DNA of 64,000 nt from Entophlyctis helioformis (lineage: Eukaryota; Chytridiomycota; Chytridiomycetes; Chytridiales; Chytriomycetaceae), in NCBI GenBank assembly GCA_025526915.1, contig JAHLKH010000065.1:1-64000 (forward strand), given 5' to 3'. The translations under genes were made by a program, and so were the position numbers. Of the stretch, positions 39,533 through 52,210 are shown in pieces. The notes under the pieces are model-generated. The model saw only the letters and a program-made list of their open reading frames with translations, was not told where the DNA came from and did no database searches. Positions within the stretch are counted from its first letter, which is position 1. Each line of letters begins with the position of its first letter.

Positions 39533-42341
39533 TCAAAACTCTTTAAACTTGTCGTGGTGCGGGTCGTGGCCCGCGACGCCGTACGGCTCGTGGTCCTCTG
39601 GGTACGTGTCAAAGTTGCTCGCGTCGCCGTCGCCCTTGAGCGGCGGAATGTACGGCGCCTGGATCTCGAGGTTCTTGAGCTTGTCCCAATCGACACCTGC
39701 GAACCACTTGTGTCGCTTGATGTCCTGCACGCCGCCGCGCAGATTGCCGAACCGTTTGGTGAGGTCCGACGTCAGGAACCGCTTGACAAGGTCCTTGCAC
39801 TGCGGGTCAAAGTTGGCGGGGAACTTGGGCTTACACGCCAGGATGTTTTCATAGAGCTTCATGTGCTCTTCGTGGTAGAATGGTGGATATCCTGCAACCA
39901 TCTGTCGTTTGCGTGGCCGCGCATTCATGCATGGGCTCTTAGTTGGCATTGCCCATGGCATCGCCCATGACATCAGTGTTGGATTGTCTGTGGTCTCACC
40001 TCGTAGATCAGCACGCCCAGAGCCCACCAGTCGACTGCTTTGCTGTATCCCTTGGACTGGATGATCTCGGGGGCAAGGTAGTCGGGCGTGCCACAGAGCG
40101 TCCATGTGACATCCGGCACGACCTTGGCGAATCCAAAGTCTGTAATCTTGATGTGCCCTTGTGCGTTCAGCAGCAGATTCTCGGGCTTGAGATCGCGGTA
40201 GATGATGTTTTTAGAATGCAGGTCCTCGAACGCAAGCACAATTTCGGCGGCATAGAACCTCGCAACATGGTTGGGGAACCGCTGTCAAAACAGACGTGAG
40301 TCGCCCATGTGCATCAGACACGCTGGCTGGCCAACAGTTTCAATGGGCACAAGCATCACTCACAGCACATCGCCGCAGGTACGAAAACAGTTCACCGCCT
40401 TGCACGTACTCGAGCACAAAGTACAGATTGTTGCAGTCCTGAAACGTGCCGAGCATGCCGACCAAGAACGGATGGTCCAGCTGCTCAAGGATGTGCTTTT
40501 CGTTGAGCGTGTGCTCGACTTGCCGCATCTTGACAATCTCGCCCTTGCGCAGCACCTTCATGGCATAGTATTTGCCATTCGATTTGAGACGGGCCAGATG
40601 GACGCGTCCAAACGAGCCAGTGCCAAGCGTCCGCTCAATGTGCAGATCGGACAGGGTGTACTTTTTCTTGACAGGAACAGCCGCTGTGCTAGCAGCAGAA
40701 GCGGGAGCCTGTACTCCTGCTGTGGATGCGCGTGGCTGAGATGCAGGTGATGTGGATTGAGCCGAGCCTGCCGGTGATGCAGACGGATGTGTCGCGTGGC
40801 CGGGGGCAAGCGTCGCCCCCGGTTCCGCTTGTACTGCCGCTTGTGTTGCTGGTGCGTGTGACGGCGGGTGTGCAGACTGTGACTGTCCATGCGATTGTGC
40901 GGTTGATGGATGTGCAGAGGATGAGGGTGATCGTGGAATGGGCGTTGATCCAGCCGCCGCTGCTCCCGACCCGCCACCTGAAGTTGGTCCAGAAACAGAC
41001 AGTGCCGGTGCTGCAGATGTGCTGGGCGTGTGTCCAGACGGCGGAGGCTGTTGCTTTGCAGACGCCGAAGAAGACGACGGTGCACGCGCGTGTGTGGGCT
41101 GTCCTGATGCCGAGCTGGACGGCGCTCGCTGGTGCGTCTGCTGAGACTGCGGCTGTGGCTGGCCACCGGATGCCGACGCCGATCCAGACGTCGATGCAGT
41201 CTGGGCGTTTGACGTCGATGTGGGGCTGGTTGGATTTGTGGCTGAAGACCGTGCGCTCGGCTGGGAAGTCGCGATGGTCGAGGCTGACAGCTGCAGCACG
41301 TTGGTGGAAGCAGACGTAGTCGAAGACACGGACGCGCCTCGCGGATGGCTTTGGCCGTGCGTTTGTGCAGTTGCCGATCCCTGGCGCTGGTGGGTCGGCT
41401 GGGACGAGGAGGGTTGGGCCAACGAGGCGTGATGGCCCGACGACGCTGCGCTCTGCGACGTGCGCGTGGGGCGGGACTGCGACGACGACAGCGACGCCGA
41501 GGACGCCGAGGCGTGGTGGGATGCCGACGTGGACACTGGCGAGGTGACCATCTGCGATCCCGACGACGAGACGGGCGGGGCACCCGATGCAGCCGACGAG
41601 ACCGACAGCTTGGGGATCGTGGCGGCATTTCCAGATGCCGACAGCGATGGCCGGCCAGCAGCCGAGGACGAGGCCGGAGCAAGAGCGCCAGACGCAGATC
41701 CAGATCCAGATACAGACGCAGATGCAGACGACGTTGATGCAGACGACTGGGTCTGGGACTGCGATGGCCGCGGTGCTGCCGGCTGCGCATGCGATGACGA
41801 CGAAGGCGCCGAGCCACTGGACGACGCGGCCGAGGCGGATGACGTGCTGTGGCCATGTCCGCTGGCGGACGTCGGGGTGCCGGCCGCCGACGTGGCGGGA
41901 TGCTGCGCAGACTGCGATGCGGGGGGCGCTGCTGCCGCGGGAGCCGAGGCGCCGGCGGCTGTCGAGGCTCGCGGCTGCTGCGGGGGCGATGCCGCGTGGG
42001 TGGTTGTTGTGGTCGGCGCTTGTCGCGTTTGTGTTGTTGGCGTTGGGCGTGTTTGGGGCTTGGCCAGGCGGCGGCGGCTGCTGCGGCTGCGGTTGTGGCG
42101 ACGGGTGGGCAGTGCCGAGCTTGCTTCCGGCCAGCCCCGATATGGCCGCAGCGCCTACGTTGGCCTTGCTCGAGCCAACAAGGGGAGATCCGCCGGCCCC
42201 GCTGCCCGTGACGGCCAGGCCGTCGACGTGTGGCGGCTCTTTCGGCAGCACATTCGCAGATGTGGCAGCCGAATTGGAGCTGGAGCTGGAGCGAGAGGGC
42301 AGCTTGGCCGACTCCTTGATCTTCTTGAGAAACGACGACAT
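39533..42341 (-). CDS. cAMP-dependent protein kinase catalytic subunit with long low-complexity N terminus
   Basis: The last exons are firm: 40364 upward, 40000-40281 and 39533-39901. Kinase features run in order: [12 protein letters not shown] loop, the Lys of [22 protein letters not shown], the DFGFAK segment, [12 protein letters not shown] activation loop and the AGC tail ending FKEF, the hydrophobic motif as in PKA-C. The start at 42341 ([16 protein letters not shown]) is a convincing N terminus. Between them lie over 400 residues of Ser/Ala/Pro/Gln. Reading passes from one frame to another between about 42050 and 41900 with no clear intron, so that part is unresolved. The gene diverges from chitin synthase. 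PKA would control growth and differentiation through cAMP. Confidence 0.85.
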
Positions 42342-42948
42342 GCTGTGCGGCGTGCTGCGGGTGCTCTCGACGTCGGCAGCAGGCGTTCCTGTCGTGTGTC
42401 GTCTGTCGTGCGTGTCCTGTCCGTCAGCTCGATGCGAACCGGGCGGATGCTTTCCCTTGTGCGAATCTGTAAAACTTTGTTTGCGAGCAATGGTCGGATC
42501 TGGGTCTATTCTTAGCAAACGGCCAGCGGAATCGGCAATGCAGACGACATGCTTGCCTGCAGTACGAAACCAGTCTCACGCATCTCACGGCGGCAAGCAT
42601 GCCTTGCGAGGGGTGGTCGCCATGCCACACACCCGAGTCGTTGATAAGAGCCAACGGTCCCTTGCAACCGTATCAGATACCTTCCACCTCGGACAGCCCT
42701 GACGGCAAGCATCATGGGCAACAGCAACTCGCGACTTACTCGATCTGGACGCGCCCAGGGTCTCTCTCGCCATTGCAGCAACCTGCCTCGATGCAATCAA
42801 GCACCATTGCAGCCACTCCCTCCCGCGATCGTGACGGTCCTGCTCACGGCCCGCCAGCCAACCACCGCAAGCGATACCACCGATCAACAACCACCAGCAG
42901 CCTCCCGAGGACTCGACCCACCAACCAACAACCAACTCTCGTCATGCA
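42342..42948. other. Divergent promoter region, PKA / chitin synthase
   Basis: No TATA box is obvious. A start codon at 42714 opens a frame (MGNSNSRLTRSG) that overlaps the chitin synthase start out of frame, and another ATG at 42944 is just upstream. Both would act as upstream ORFs if the leader begins before them. Confidence 0.4.
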
Positions 42949-45900
42949 ATGGACGTGGATGTGCACGTTGCCGAGCAGCAAGTGATCGCCGCGCCACCGC
43001 CCAAGCAGAAGCCCGCCAAGCTGTCGCCGCAGCGCCGCAACTGGCTATGCTGCACGTGGTGCATGACATGGTGGATCCCGTCGTTCTTCCTGTCCGTCTG
43101 TGGCAAGATGCGCCACCAAGACGTGCAGATGGCGTGGCGTGAAAAGGTGACCCTCAACCTCTTGATCCTCCTGATATGTGGCGCCATGCTCTTCTACATC
43201 ATTGGTCTGGGCCGCATCATATGTCCCAAGACGTCGGCGCTGTCGCAGGGCGAGCTCGACGGCCGCAAGGATATCCACAAGCCTTACGTGAGCATCTACG
43301 GCAACTACTACAAGATCTCGGATATCGTGCAGAACCATGTGACGGACAGCATGTACTTGAACGAGCAGGCGATGCAGGACACGACGCTCGGACGTGACGT
43401 GTCGGCCATGTTCTTCAAGACGGACATGTGGGCAACCTACTGTCCTGGCATTCCGACTCCCTCGCCTGGCTGGGACAATATCCGCCGAGACGTACCAAAG
43501 GACGCATGTACGTCTCTGTTGGTGCAGCAGCATTCTTTGTTGGATCGATCGTCTTCAGATCGCATACTGACACTTGCAGGATGTGAATGTGATGTGAACC
43601 TTGGGGCTTGGTCTTTACAGTGACAGTCTGGCTGTTTCATCGTGGCAAGGACAAGGCCAACAAGCCGAAAAACTACTTCAAGCTCATCGACTACATGCGC
43701 AAGGGGGCCATTGCGCGCGACCGATCGTTTGTGCAGGCGTTCCTGGCCGACGATCCCGTCAACCACTTTATGCTCACAGCGTACGGCAAAGTGTACGACG
43801 TCTCGACGTACATGGACGCCATCAACCAGGTCAACTTCCTTGGCGACAACATGCGCGACATCATCCGCACGCTGGGCCAGACGACCCGAGACGCCACTCC
43901 GTTTATCGAAAAGATCAAGACGGCCGAGGGAGAGCGCAAGTGGCGGCAGTACATGACGTGCATGGACAACATGTTCTACATTGGCGTCGTTGATCACCGG
44001 CACGACCCGCAATGCGTCTTCTCCAACTACATGCTCCTGATCTCGACGATCCTGCTTGTTGCGATCATTGGGTTCAAGTTTATCGCGGCCTTGTCGTTTG
44101 CGACGCAGGGCAACCCAGAGCACCGCGAAAAGTTTGTGCTGTGCTGTATCCCGTGCTACTCGGAAGGCGCAGACTCGCTGCGGCTGACGATCGACTCGGT
44201 GGCCACGTCGCGGTTCGATCCCCAGCGGATGCTCATGTTCATTGTGGCAGACGGCATGGTGGTCGGATCGGGCAACACGGCGTCGACACCGCAGATTCTG
44301 CTGACGTTGCTGGGGGTTGCCGAGGACGATCGGCACGCGGCACGGCTTCTGCAGGAGAGCCACGAGCCGGCAGCTGCTGCGTTTCTGTCGATTGGCGAGG
44401 GCATGAAGCAGAGCAACCGCGCCAAAGTGTTTTCGGGCCTGTACGCCAAGCAGGGACTGCTGGTGCCGTTTGTCGCTGTGATCAAGATGGGCCGCCCTGG
44501 GGAGACGTACCGCTCAGGCAACAGGTGGGGTATTGCCGCATGGATCAGACTACTGCATGGTTACACATGCGCATGGCTGACAGACGTGATACGCACCAGA
44601 GGCAAGCGCGACTCGCAGCTGCTTCTGATGCGGTTTCTCGGCCGTGTACACGACCAGGATCCGATGTGCCCACTCGAGCTTGAGCTGTTCCGCCATTTCA
44701 GAGACATCATTGGCGTGCATCCGAGCGTGTACGAGTACCTCATTTGGGTCGATGCCGACACGGAGGTGTTTCCCGACTCGATCAACCACTTTGTGTCTGC
44801 CATGGCATGCGATTCAGCGGTGAGGCAGGCATGCCAAGGATGATGCATCTCGCCATGGCACGAACGCTGACATGGCCTGCATGTGTGCATGCCGTCTGGA
44901 CCAGATTGTCGGCATTTGTGGCGAAACGGTGCTGCGCAACGAGGACGACTCGTGGGTGACCATGATCCAGGTCTACGAGTACTTTATCTCGCACCATCTG
45001 GCCAAGGCGTTCGAGTCGTTCTTCGGGTCGGTGACGTGTTTGCCCGGCTGCTTCTGCATGTACCGCATCTTCTCGACCGTCACCAACGCGCCCGTCCTGG
45101 TCTCCCAGTCGGTGATTGCCGACTACGGCGAGAACAATGTCAACACGCTGCATCTCAAGAACCTGCTGAGTCTGGGCGAGGACCGCTACCTGACGACGCT
45201 GATGCTGAAGCACTTTCCCAACTCCAAGCTCAAGTTTACGCCGGATGCGCGCGCCAAGACCAACGCACCCAACACATGGGCGGTGCTCATCTCGCAGCGG
45301 CGACGGTGGATGAACTCGACCGTCCACAACCTGTTTGAGCTGCTGATGCTGAGCAACCTGTGCGGGTTCTGTGTCTTTTCGATGCGGTTTGTGGTGTTTC
45401 TGGATCTGTTTGCGACGGTCGTGCAGCCGGCCGGATTCGTGTACGTCGTGTACCTGATTGTGAGTCTGGCCGTCGACGAGGAGGCGCAGATCCCGCTCAT
45501 CTCGCTCATCATGATTGCGGCCATCTACGGTCTGCAAGTCGTCATCTTTGTTATCAAGCGCGAGTGGCAGCACATTGGGTGGATGATTGTGGTATGTGCT
45601 TGCAGCCGACGACCGAAAGTGCCATTTGCTGCCGGTTGCGCTTGGGGCTGACTGCATGCTCGCACAGTACATTCTTGCGATGCCGCTGTACGCGTTCTAC
45701 CTGCCACTGTACGCGTTCTGGCACTTTGACGACTTTTCATGGGGCGAAACGCGCATGGTTGTGGATGCGAACGGAACGGGCATTCAAGTCGTCGACTCCA
45801 AGGACGAGGCGTTTGATCCAGCCAGCATCCCACTGGCCGATCCCAAGGACGCCAACATGGGCAATGCACTGGTAATGACGGTGCAGCCGTATGCTGCCTC

Positions 45901-46219
45901 GGGCTTCTATGAGATGCACAGCGATCGCGACGTTGGAGATGACGATGACGACCAGCCGGTCATGCAGCAGCCTGTGCTACAGCCAGCAACAGGAGCAGCA
46001 GCCATGCCAGTTGGGCCAACAGACGCGATGCTGCAAGACCGAATCTATGCCCTCGTTGCAGCAGCCGACCTGGAGCGAGTCACCAAGCGACAGATCGTCG
46101 AGCAGCTGTCGCACGAGTACGGCATGGACATGCGGCCGCGAACCAAGGCCGTCAGCGCATGCATCGACCGTGCTCTGTTTGACCTCGGCGAGGCCCGCGC
46201 ACGTCAAGTGCAGAGTTGA
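42949..46219 (+). CDS. Division II chitin synthase with C-terminal DEK_C domain
   Basis: Exons 42949-43507, 43621-44524, 44600-44819, 44905-45591 and 45668-46219 give 973 residues. A membrane segment ([20 protein letters not shown]) is followed by a cytochrome-b5-like region ([20 protein letters not shown]) and a second membrane span. The glycosyltransferase core has [13 protein letters not shown], then [28 protein letters not shown] and the [11 protein letters not shown] signature. Several C-terminal membrane helices precede an acidic tail and a DEK_C-like domain ([20 protein letters not shown]). It makes chitin from UDP-GlcNAc at the plasma membrane. There is no myosin motor domain at the N terminus, unlike class V/VII enzymes of Dikarya. 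Confidence 0.92.
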
Positions 46220-46420
46220 AATGAAATTTGATTTGCCTTGTCTCGACTCACGACATCGTAAGCGCTGCTGCTGCTGCTGCTGGTGCTGCTGGTGCTGCCG
46301 TTGCGGGTGCTGCTGCTCAAGCCCAAGCACCTGCACCCGCACCCATGAGTGGCCTGGACTGACGCTCGCTCTCTCGCTGGCGCATGCGCAACGCCTGCAA
46401 TGCCGTGGTGCAGGTTCCAA

Positions 46421-47009
46421 ATGTCTTACTGGCGCAAGGCAGGCTTCTCGTGAGTGGCCGCCGCTTTGTTCCTGCGTCGAGCGTTGCAATGGCAGGGAGC
46501 TCGGCCTGGCTTTCGTGCCCCAGCCCAGCCCCGCAGCACGCATACTCACACCGCCTGCTGCCTGCCCCACTGCGGCCACTGCACCGCAACGGCACCGTCG
46601 CCGCCAACAGGTACCTCAAGTACAGCAACATCACGGCGACGGCCCTCCGATCTGTCCTCAAGAGCGAGGCCAAGGCAGCCGCTGCCAAGCGTGAGGACAT
46701 TGCGCTCAAGCAGGCTATCTGGAAGGACGGCAAGTCGGGCGAGAACGTACGTTGGGCCCTGTCTGCCTGTCTGCCTGTCCCTCCGCCTGTCTGCCTTGTC
46801 TGCCGCCTGCCCCTGTCCTGCGCAGCTTGCTCACCACCCTGCACCCGCCTCCCGTCGCCCTCTGCCTGCGTCTGCGGCTTTGGCTCGCAATCAACATCGT
46901 TTTCGCCTGTGGCCGCTTTGGACGATGCTGCGTGCAACGACATGCAACGACATGCAACCATGCGCTCGGTTGGCGTCTACAGAAGTTTGTCATCATCCCC
47001 AAGGAGTAA
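46421..47009 (+). CDS. ATP15: Mitochondrial ATP synthase epsilon subunit
   Basis: Three tiny exons (46421-46449, 46611-46746, 46983-47009) give 63 residues: MSYWRKAGFS joined to YLKYSNITATALRSVLKSEA and ending KFVIIPKE. Start, length and the SYWRKAG-(F/I)-SYL(K/R)YSN motif match eukaryotic F1 epsilon (Atp15), which sits in the central stalk with gamma and delta. Two introns (161 and 236 bases) exceed the coding length. The gene starts about 200 bases after the chitin synthase stop, on the same strand. Confidence 0.9.
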
Positions 47010-47186
47010 GGACGGCAGCGTTCATCCAGCCGCCACAGCCCTCTGTCGGCCGCATCTGCACAAGGCTTCGACACAGATGCATGCGGAATGAAACTAGCTC
47101 AGTTCGTCGAGGCAGGCTGTCGTTGGCAGACACCATGGGATTCATTTGAGTGAGGTGCTGCCTGAGCCATGCACACGGCATGGGGA

Positions 47187-49007
47187 TCACGGCAGCTTGA
47201 GCACCTTGCGCTTGCGCTCGTGCTCGTCGCTTGTCCGGGCATACAGGCTCTTTTCGATGCGCAGCGGGATCGACTTGCCAATGAGATAGAGCCGGTTGCC
47301 GTGCTCGGCTGTTGTTTCGGGATGGGCCAGGCATTGGTGCGCAAAGATGAAGCCAGTCATGTACGCATCAAAGCAGGCCGAGTGGTATGTCTCAAATAGG
47401 TTGGAAATGGCTGCGCTTGCAGGTGTTGCTGGGGCTGGGGCTGCTGAAGGTGCCACGGCCGTTGAGGCGGCTGGCGTGGCTGCCACCGAGACGCGCTTGG
47501 CGTGCAATGCCGTGTCGATCGCGTCTGCTTCGTCCGCAGCATGAGCACCTTGGCCATCTGCATCACCCGTGCCAGTATCGGCTGCTGCTGCCGTTGCTGC
47601 CGCCGCCGCTGCCTTGCGCTTCTTGCCCTTTGACTTGCCCGACTTTCCTGCCGCTGCCTCTGCCTCTTCATGGTCCAGAATCAGGTCCAGATCGTGCGAC
47701 CGCGTGCATAGCTTGCCCGAGTGGCACACTCCATGAGCCTGCATGCATCAGCACCGCAATCGTTTGTCAGCCAGCCACCACAGCCGCACTCTGCAAGGAT
47801 CTTGATGGCCAGCAGGAGCCTTACCGCATACTGCTCGCAGTAGGCCTTGCCCGTGTCGAGAATCTTGCGGTTTTTGCTCATGTTGGGTGCCAGCCCCATA
47901 TCGGCGAGCGACAGCATGGTCTTGATGCTCGAGTGCTTCACACGGTCCTGGATTGTAATGTCCAGGTACGCGGTTTCGCCACCGGCCTCCTTGCGCCGCT
48001 GCTGTGCACGCTCGCTTCATGGCATTCCATCGCATCCCCACATGCAATAATGTCAGATCGCCGCACAATACTCGCAAGCCAAAGCCAAGCCAAACCAAAC
48101 CAAGTTGAGGTGAGGTGAGGTGGGCTGGCCATGCACTTACTATTTGCGGAACAGGTACGACAGAAACGTGCGGCTCTCTCTGGTGACAAACTCGGACACG
48201 TACTTGGTGTCGTACAGGCCGCCGGGGAACATGCCGTGCAGATCCGAGATGAACGTGGTGAGGTCTTTGGGCAAGTCTGCATAGAAGCTCTGGTACAGGA
48301 ACATGGCGTCCAGCAGACCGTTGTGGACGACCACCGGCACTCTGGACGCCAGGATCTGGCCAAACATGCTGCGCATGAGGATGTTCGAGTCTGCCGTTCG
48401 CTCGGCCTTGATCTGCACATGGACGGCAAGGGGAAGCGTGATCAGCGGCGGCCCAGCAGACAACAGACACGCTCCAGGCGGGCAAGGCTCCGAGACGTAC
48501 ATCGTTGCCTGGCATGTAGGGAATGCCGTTCTGGATCTGGTCGTTGAAGTCGAAGCCGTGCTCGACGAGGAACGATAAGCTGGATGGATCGACGGCGTGC
48601 TCGCGGCGACTCAGCATCACAAACTGGAAGTTGTGGACCAGGAAGGCGGCGCTGGCCGATGCTGGTGCAGCCGATGACGCCGACGGCGGCGCCTTTTCAA
48701 AGACCGAGAGACCGAATGCGACCAGGGCATGCGAGCGGGCCACGTCCGCCAGGGCCTTGTAGCGGTCTTCGATGTTTCTGTCGGCACGGCTCGTCAGTCC
48801 GAGTCGCTGGCACGCAGCGCCAAGCGCCAACGGCCGCGGCACTCACTGCTCACGGGTCTTGCGCTGGTCGCCCAGGCCGGTGAACTCTGTGTCGATGGCA
48901 ATGTGGTGCGCACGGCTGAGCGAGTGTCCGATGACCAGCGACAGAACAGCCAGGTTGTGTCGGTTGACGATGTTGAACGTTGGCACGGCGAGTGCACCCG
49001 CAGTCAT
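47187..49007 (-). CDS. TOE1-like DEDD 3'-5' deadenylase (CAF1 family)
   Basis: Exons 48847-49007, 48501-48777, 48141-48412, 47825-48014 and 47187-47738 give 483 residues. The start at 49007 (MTAGALAVPTFNIVNRHN) leads to the first catalytic pair in HHIAIDTEFTGLGD. RVPVVVHNGLLDAMFLYQSF carries the second Asp, and YDTKYVSEF and the following helices complete the CAF1 fold. A CCCH-like finger (AHGVCHSGKLCTRSHDLDLI), placed after the nuclease part as in TOE1, separates this from Pop2 and PARN. A Lys-rich nuclear-like signal (KSKGKKRKA) follows. TOE1 trims snRNA and other small RNA 3' ends in Cajal bodies and nucleus. Confidence 0.85.
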
Positions 49008-49279
49008 TGATCACGATGGCGACAGATGTAAAAAGGATTGGCAAAGTCGCCTTGAAGGCAGCTGCAAGGCTGGAGGGCTAGAAGGCAGCTTGACGGGGTG
49101 TATTTATGTAGGTGAGGCGGGCAGCAGCCACGGCAGCAAAAGAAAGAGGCACACCAGGGGGCGATGAAGAGGATTGGGAACAAGGAAACGAGGGGCGGGC
49201 CCACACCACACACGCACACACACACGTATATGCTCGTCAAAGGGCTCGCAGACGACTTGGCGGAGGGGGTGGCAAGTAA

Positions 49280-52036
49280 TCATCTGTTGAGCTTGACGAC
49301 GAGGTACGAGGCAATGAGGACAATACCAGCCGAAATGGCAATGTTTACAGGAAGAGGCGCGTCTTTGAGAAAGTCGATCAGTCCCTGAGGCTCGTCACGA
49401 CGTGGAGGTGCAGGGCCATGCGCAAAGCTGTTGCCATTGGGACCGCTATTGTTGGTGTAGGTGTGGGTGGGGGCAGGCGCTGGGGCGGGGGCGGGTGCGT
49501 CGTTGTGGGTGATGCTGATGTTGGGGCCGCGGGGGCTGTGGGGCGTGGGAGACGACGCGCCGGACGAGTGGCGCGACTGGCCAAGGTCGGGAACGGCAGA
49601 GGCCATGGGCTCGCCGAGGTAGACCATGAGTCTGTTCCATCCAACGCGGCGCGACATGGCAACCGCCTCTTCCAAGTCCTTGTCCGACTCAATGTGCACG
49701 ACATCGCCCTCGTCGTCAATGTAGCAGACGCGGACGACTTCGCCAAGAGCCGTCTCGATGTCGACCAGGTCAGAGGACAGGCTTGCTGTGGACAAGCCTT
49801 GAGCACCAGCGTCGAGCAGGTCGGATCTTGCGCCGGTTTTGGCGCAGATCTGAGCGTACATCTCTGCCAGCGAGTTGTGGTGGGAGCTGAAGCGGTAAAC
49901 CTTGCCGTTTCCACTGCGGGTCATGTCGCGCAGCTTAAAGGCAAACACGGTCGGGTCTTCGGTGATCATGTTCTGGGAGCGAGACAGCATCGAGCCGGCA
50001 AAGTCGTCGGCCTGCGGCGAGAGCGGGTGGCGGCTGGCCGAGTTGCGACCGGAAGCACCCAGGGTGGGCGTCAGACGGTGCAGGCTGTGTTGCGGTTGCT
50101 GCTGCTGTTGCTGCTGGTGGTAGCCCTGGGCAGCCGACACGGTGGATGGCGCAGCGCGCGACTCGGACGTCTGCGACAGACGGTCGGACTCGCTCTCGAC
50201 GGTGGATCCCGCCGCAAAGGTGGAGTTCCAGAACTTGTTCCACATGGGGCCGTCCTCGCCAGGATTGGCGGCACTGCCGTCGGGCTGTTGCTGCTGCACG
50301 GCCGACACGTAGTTGTTCATCAGATACGTGAGCATCGAGATGGTGAGCGTCAAGACGTCGACGAGACCAATGGGCGTGGTGCCGTCCATGACAGGCAAGT
50401 GCAGGTAGCGGCCCACGTGGAGCTTCTTGAGGGCCTCGAGGATGGACGTGTCGGGGCCAACAAAGTCTGGATGCGGGGTCTGCAGCGAGAACAAGCGACA
50501 TGACGGCATTGATGGCATTCGTGTGAGTTGATACATGTGTGCGAGGGCATAAACATATGCGCATGAGCAGTGGGGGCAAGCACGCACCATGACACGGACG
50601 ACCGAGGTGGTGTTTGGGTCGAGCGAGGCGGCAATGACACGCAGCACAATGTCCTTGGTGGTGAAGATGCCGCCAATCTTCTCTTCGTCCTGCGCACCCA
50701 CGACGAGCACCGCGGTGCCGTGGTGGCTCTTCATCATGCGAGCAGCGTCGCGCACGCTGGCCTTGATCGACACCTCGGGCACAAAGTCGCTCTCGTCGTT
50801 GACGGCATTGTTTTGCGCAATCAGGAAGCCGACGTCGGGACAGCCGTGCTGCTGGCGCACCGCACCGACCTGGTCGGCACCGACGGCGCCGCGACGCTCA
50901 AGCGCCTCGATGGCGTTGATGATGTTCTGGTCCTCGTTGACCTTGCGCTCCAGGTCGTCGAGACGCTCAAACACGCACTTTGTGATGTCGAGTAAGCCCA
51001 CCACGCTCGTGCCGCCACCACCGCCGCCGCCGTTGCCATCGTCGTCATCGCCCTCATCGTCGCCGGCATCATCGCCCTCACTGATCACAGGCAGATGGCG
51101 GAAACGACGCGAGACCATGATGTTCAGTGCCTCGTTTCTGGAGCCCTTATCGTACACGGCGATGGGATCGGGGGTCATGACGGCCGAGACGGGCGTGGTG
51201 CGCACGTCGAGCCCCTCGGCAACCACACGGTACGCAATGTCCTTGTCGGTCAGGATGCCGGCCAGCGCGCCGTCCTCGTTGACAACCAGCACGGCGTCGG
51301 CACGCTTGGCGGCCATCAGCTGCGCCGCCTGGATGATGCGGGCCGTCTCGATGATGATGATGGCGGGTGCCGGACGCAGCGACGACACGGTGCCGGCGCG
51401 GGAGCGGCGGGCGTCTTGGCGGGCAGCGCCGGCCGAGCCTGTCGAGCCGCGCTTCTTTGTCCTGCGGGACAGCTCCTGCTCAACCTGCGGTGCGTGGGCG
51501 AGCGAGCAAGCGAGCAGTGTGAGAGTATCGCCCGTGCGGCGAAATACAGCGTCGTGCAAGTGGTGGTCAGCAGGGCGTCAGCAGGAGAAGGAGGCGTTTG
51601 TGCGCAGGTGGCGACAGGCGTGGGGCGGCGTGCGAGGCGGCGTGTGACGCAGACAGACGCAGACGCAGACGCAGACGGCCATGGGCAGGCGTAGGTGTAG
51701 GCGTAGGCGTAGGCGTAGGTGTAGGCCCAGCCGAGACACAGCAGCTGCGCACGCCCGTGGCTTGGCGGCCGCTGCTCCTCCCGCAAGCCGCCAACCGGCA
51801 GCAGCAGCAGCAACTGGGCCGGCGCCGCACCGCACGGCATCCGGGCGAATGGTGCTGCAGCACGACGGCAGCACAGACAGAGCAGCGCAGACAGAGCAGC
51901 GCAGACAGACAGGCCAAGGCCGCACCTTCTTGCGGATGGCGTCGTCTCTGCGCTTGTTGCGGGTGCGCATGTTGTCGTTGGACGGCGCCGAGCGCAGAGC
52001 GCCGGGTGCGCGGGGGTCGCGGGGGTCGCCGTTCAT
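49280..52036 (-). CDS. CBS-repeat and PB1 domain protein with C-terminal membrane anchor
   Basis: Exons 51926-52036, 50588-51484 and 49280-50479 give 735 residues starting MNGDPRDPRAPG. Four CBS motifs come as two pairs: VVNEDGALAGILTDKDIAYR and RFRHLPVISEG, then EKIGGIFTTKDIVLRVIAAS and RYLHLPVMDGTTPIGLVDVL. A PB1-like domain follows (FAFKLRDMTRSGNGKVYRFS to MVYLGEP). The last 20 residues (NIAISAGIVLIASYLVVKLN) form a tail anchor. The layout matches a conserved fungal family that includes, I believe, fission yeast Mug70. CBS pairs usually sense adenine nucleotides. The first intron is long (441 bases). Confidence 0.85.
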
Positions 52037-52210
52037 CGCGTGCGAGAGAGTGTGAGTGCGTCGAGGGCCGTGCGCGGTTGGCGGGAAAGAATGTGCGCAG
52101 GCGGACGTGGCTGAAACACGGCGCATGTTTCATTCGCAGCGGTGCACAACCACAAACACCCACGTAAAACCACAACCACAAACACCACAAACAACCACGC
52201 CGCTCTGCCC

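Noticed and set aside
41460..42702. Plus-strand acidic frames (351 and 371 codons)
   Set aside because: They are mirror frames of the Ser/Ala-rich PKA N terminus on the opposite strand.
42714..43142. Myristoylation-like protein starting MGNSNSR
   Set aside because: It overlaps the chitin synthase start in another frame and loses protein-like composition. At most it is an upstream ORF.
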